A DNA stretch of 64,000 nucleotides from Paraphaeosphaeria minitans. Lineage: Eukaryota > Ascomycota > Dothideomycetes > Pleosporales > Didymosphaeriaceae. The stretch's first letter is position 1. The number at the start of each line of letters is the position of its first letter. The position numbers were made by a program, and so were the translations under genes. Positions 61,131-64,000 of the stretch are shown here, one piece after another. The stretch covers positions 1,178,001 to 1,242,000 of the forward strand of contig WJXW01000002.1 in NCBI GenBank assembly GCA_015832175.1, written 5' to 3'. The notes beneath the pieces were generated by a model. It was not told where the DNA came from. It worked only from the letters and a program-made list of their open reading frames with translations, and did not search any database.

Positions 61131-61500
61131 TAAAGCCTATTAATAAGACTTTTATAAAGGAGACCTAGTGCTAGTTTAGGATTTAATTAGGGCTATAGAC
61201 AAGTTAATAGCTATAAAGATAAGGGATTATTAGCTAGGCCTTTACTAAATCTCTATTAACTACCCTAGCTAGTTATATTACTAACTAGAAGAGCTTAATA
61301 GAGCTACATTCTAGTATACTATGTATAGTAACTGCCTTAAGCGCTTTTACTAGCACACCCTAGATAATAAAGCACAGGTACTAAGGGGAAGGATAAGAAT
61401 TGTGTCTAAGAACCTACTAATTAACTCTTAGACCCTACTACTAAAGCTACTAAAACTACTACGCTATTAAAAAGTTAAAGAGAGGGAGGAGTATAGTAAT
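61131..61500 (+). pseudogene. F pol: integrase C-terminal domain
   Basis: Resumes in frame after D2: DFYKGDLVLV at about 61150-61180 starts the SH3-like C-terminal domain that binds DNA. A helical tail follows (LLLKLLKLLRY near 61440). Stops are at Gln codons. No chromodomain core was recognised after it. Confidence 0.7.
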
Positions 61501-63680
61501 TCTAGTTTAGAAGTTAAGGATAGCTTTATAAGAACTAGAGGGGTAGAGCGGAAGAAGGAACTCTAATAGGCTATTATACTACTTATATAGACAAGAGGTA
61601 ATTTACTAAAAGTAGTTATTTTAAAAAGAGTAGAAGTATTAGATTTTAATATAGACTAAGATATATCTACTTTAGAGTTTAATATTATATTAAACTAGCC
61701 TAATTCTTTCCTAATACAGAATTAGGAAAGCTAACTATAGGTAGTTAGTAAAAGAGAGAGAGGAAGATATATTAGGGCACTAATTATTATCCTCCTTATT
61801 ATTAACAGCAATATTATCTCTATAGTGGCAGCAGGACTAATAAGTATTTAGGGTTTAAGGCTCTATAGAGCTAGAGGCCCTAGTTACCTTAGACTAAAGA
61901 AGAGATCTAGTATAATTTTAGGTAGCCTAATTAATAGACCGCTAATAAGGTAAAAAAGAACTAGAATAAGAATGCTAGGAATAAGTAGACTAAGAGGATA
62001 GCTAAGGCTAAAGAGGAGTATTCTCTCTAGTAGGAGAATCTAGGCGTATAGGTAATCTAGGACTAGGCGATTTATAATTAGAGCTAGAATAAGAACCCCC
62101 TTAAATAGGAGGACTAAAACCCTAAAATAATACAGCACTACTAGGAGGAGACTAAAGGGAACCTCTAGAAAACCTTTAGGAATAATCTTAAAGGGCTACT
62201 AAAGAAAGAGGACTATAGTTTATAGTAATAGTGTATTAGAGTTCTATAGGCTCCCTAAGAATAGGAGTATTAAGGGCAGAAACAGCCTTAAAAGCGCGAC
62301 TAGAAGGAGCCTAAGAGTAGGTTATACTAATAGGAAGAATGTTAGCAGCTAAAATAATATTGTCTATAGAAGGACTAGTGCTAGGGTTAACTAGCTTACT
62401 TAAAAAGAAAAAGATATTAGCTTAGGTAATAGGAAATTAGGACTAGAACTTATAATAAAAAGAGTAAGAGGTATAGTTACTATTTATCTAGCACTTATTA
62501 TACCCTCCTTAGTTTAGTAGCTTGCCTTCTAGATAGGAAATGCTATATTTACTACTAAAATAGAGCTTACTCCTCCTACTCTTATTCTAGTAGTAGGTGT
62601 AGTAATAGTTAATTAGAGAAGAAGAAGGAAAACAAGAGGAGGCAGTAGTATACTAGATACCTATATTAATATTAGCATTATAGTATCTACGTTTTAATAG
62701 AGCCTCCCTAGTGCCTAAGCTAAAGAACTTAGTAATAGTCTCTACTTTATTATTACTAATATTAAAGTGCTAAATAGTAAGGTCTAAGTAGCTATTATTT
62801 TTATAGACGCTAGTAGTGCAAAGAATAGGACCTAAGATAACACCTTATATGCCTAGGCTATAGATAAAGTAAGCTAGTTTATATAGAAGATTATAATTTA
62901 CATACTAATTAGCCCTTGCCCTAACTAGGAAGGTTAGTAATAGGATACGAAAGGTTTTTAAGATAATATACGCTACTTAATAATATACTCTTTAGTAGAC
63001 TTAGAAAGGTAGACAAAGAGGTCTACCTTTATATTACTAGTAAGGCTACGCTTATTTAAGTTATTACTACCCTTCCTATTACTAGCACTAGAAGTGGCTA
63101 TTTTACTTAGGGTGTAGTTAACTACAGCTATAACTATAGTAGAGTTATTAAATAGGTATTAAAAGGACTAAAAGAGAGGGAGGAGAGTAGGAGTAAGAAT
63201 TAAGAGAAAAATAAAGTAAAAGAAATTCTAGGCTTATATACCCTAAAGATTAAGCATAGGCTACCTAAGCGGCTTAGTAGAAGCGCTTATAAGAGAATAT
63301 TACCGCAATATTACTGTCAAACATACTAAGAGGTCTGTAAATAACTTTAATTATAGGGATATAAGCGGTAGATAGGCAATAGGTTAGTAGTTAAGATAAT
63401 TAGGCATAGTTAGTTAGCTAGAGGCTAAGGTAATATTATAGGCCTAGAATTAGACTAACACTGCATTGTTACCTAATATATAAAGAAGTTAATAAACAAC
63501 TTTAATTATAGGGACATAAGTAGCAGGTAGGCGATAGGTTAGTAGGTAGGATAATTAGGTAAGGGTGGCTAGCTAAGGATTAAGGAAATTATAGGTCTAG
63601 GAGGTGACTACTAATAAGGTGTTAAAAGGGTAGTAAGGTAGTAGGCTTAAGGGACTAAGCCTAGAAGAGAGGGAGGAAAA
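61501..63680. other. F post-integrase region, 2.2 kb, coding strand unresolved
   Basis: The frame of the integrase stays interpretable on the plus strand to about 63480, but it is oddly Arg-rich between 61900 and 62330. The minus strand also has a long frame rich in Leu/Ser with hydrophobic stretches (61500-63250). By analogy with B, C and G, a minus-strand accessory gene converging on pol is likely. I found no Cys cluster or clear start. A direct repeat of about 85 bp (63331-63415 and 63483-63570) lies near the 3' LTR. Confidence 0.4.
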
Positions 63681-63912
63681 TATAGTGTAAAGGTTAGCCT
63701 ATAATAGAGAATTAGAGAAATATAGGGCTAATTAGCTATTGTTTAAGATAGCTAATTAGGGAATAGGAAAAGGAGAGCGCTAACTAGATAAGACAGAAAG
63801 AGACCTAATAGACAATTAGAGTAGTTGGATTTGTATAATAGATTTTAGATAGGAGAACTTAACTTATTCTTTTATATTCCTCACTTAAGGCAAACGCACC
63901 TATAACACAACA
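63681..63912 (+). repeat. F 3' LTR, 232 bp
   Basis: TATAGTGTAAAGG...ACAACA, paired with 46977-47208. Confidence 0.92.
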
Positions 63913-64000
63913 GCAGTTATTAGTGGGGTGGTTTCCTACGCAGTTTATATAGTTCTAGTAGGAAAGGATAGAACACTAGATAAACCTTACCTAATTTAGG
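63913..64000 (-). pseudogene. G pol: integrase C-terminal segment
   Basis: The minus strand reads GKVYLVFYPFLLELYKLRRKPP, without break until two TAA. This corresponds to the conserved 'hPVFHVSLLEPY' strand of gypsy integrases before a chromodomain. It joins 46892-46976 across the F insertion and continues beyond the window. Confidence 0.8.

Larger units (their letters stand above)
46977..63912 (+). mobile_element. Element F: Ty3/gypsy retrotransposon, about 9.6 kb of its own sequence, interrupted by D2
   Basis: The 232-bp LTRs lie at 46977-47208 and 63681-63912. The flanks share GCAG (46973-46976 and 63913-63916), a 4-5-bp duplication within the G integrase frame, which reads through once F is removed. 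A purine tract GAAGAGAGGGAGGAAAA (63664-63680) precedes the 3' LTR. Order: repeat-rich leader, gag, protease, RT, RNase H, integrase (cut by D2), then 2.2 kb of unassigned sequence. Confidence 0.9.
40809..64000 (-). mobile_element. Element G: Ty3/gypsy chromovirus, interrupted by A3 and F, running past the window end
   Basis: A single LTR (40809-41013) with a minus-strand purine tract on its inner side marks the 3' end of a minus-strand element. To its right come a plus-strand accessory gene, then the chromodomain (43600-43805 and 46892-46976) and the integrase C-terminus (63913-64000). A3 and F separate these pieces. When the insertions are removed, the integrase-to-chromodomain protein reads through, with one apparent 1-nt shift. 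The rest of pol and the 5' LTR lie beyond the window. Confidence 0.8.

Noticed and set aside
1..64000. CRISPR arrays, rRNA, tRNA genes or bacterial operons
   Set aside because: No regular spacer arrays, no cloverleaf with A and B boxes and no rRNA core sequence were seen. The tandem arrays here lack unique spacers, and all coding traces are eukaryotic LTR retrotransposons.

Overview
The window is AT-rich and shows no intact cellular gene. Everything recognisable is the remains of LTR retrotransposons. Reading frames of clear gag, protease, reverse transcriptase (RT), RNase H and integrase (IN) are interrupted almost only by TAA/TAG where Gln or Trp is expected. Paired LTRs differ mostly by C>T/G>A, and CpA/TpG are scarce while TpA is abundant. 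This is the signature of repeat-induced point mutation (RIP), so the source is most likely a filamentous ascomycete (Pezizomycotina), in a gene-free, probably heterochromatic, AT-rich block.

I resolved the layout from LTR ends and 5-bp target-site duplications (TSDs), using private labels A-H. The outermost visible element is E, a Ty1/copia element seen at 7924-9041 and 40279-40808. Three insertions interrupt it. H is a minus-strand gag-bearing LTR element whose 5' end is 6645-7923. C is a Ty3/gypsy chromovirus at 9042-40278. G is a second chromovirus, from 40809 past the window end. H is interrupted by B0 (1-6644), which is interrupted by A1 (953-4074). C is interrupted by B1 (12011-18594), a solo A LTR (19620-19931) and B2 (21627-38753). 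B2 is interrupted by copia element D1 (23201-30515) and by A2 (32256-35372). G is interrupted by A3 (43806-46886) and gypsy element F (46977-63912), and F is interrupted by D2 (53813-61130). All 64 kb therefore appear to lie inside one old copia element, four levels deep.

Families: A is a 3.1-kb LTR element with 312-bp LTRs and one degenerate ORF but no pol, so it looks non-autonomous. B is a Ty3/gypsy chromovirus with 411-457-bp LTRs. C and G are other Ty3/gypsy chromoviruses. D is a 7.3-kb Ty1/copia element with 194-195-bp LTRs and an extra 3' ORF. F is a 9.6-kb Ty3/gypsy element with 232-bp LTRs.

The most unusual theme is accessory coding between pol and the 3' LTR. In B1, B2, C and G the opposite strand carries a separate ORF convergent with pol: Cys-cluster plus coiled-coil proteins in B1, B2 and G, a signal-peptide-like protein in C, and candidate spliceosomal introns in C and G. 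B1 and B2 share gag-pol, but their chromodomain, antisense ORF and U3 differ, which implies exchange of whole 3' modules. No tRNA, rRNA, CRISPR or ordinary host gene was seen.
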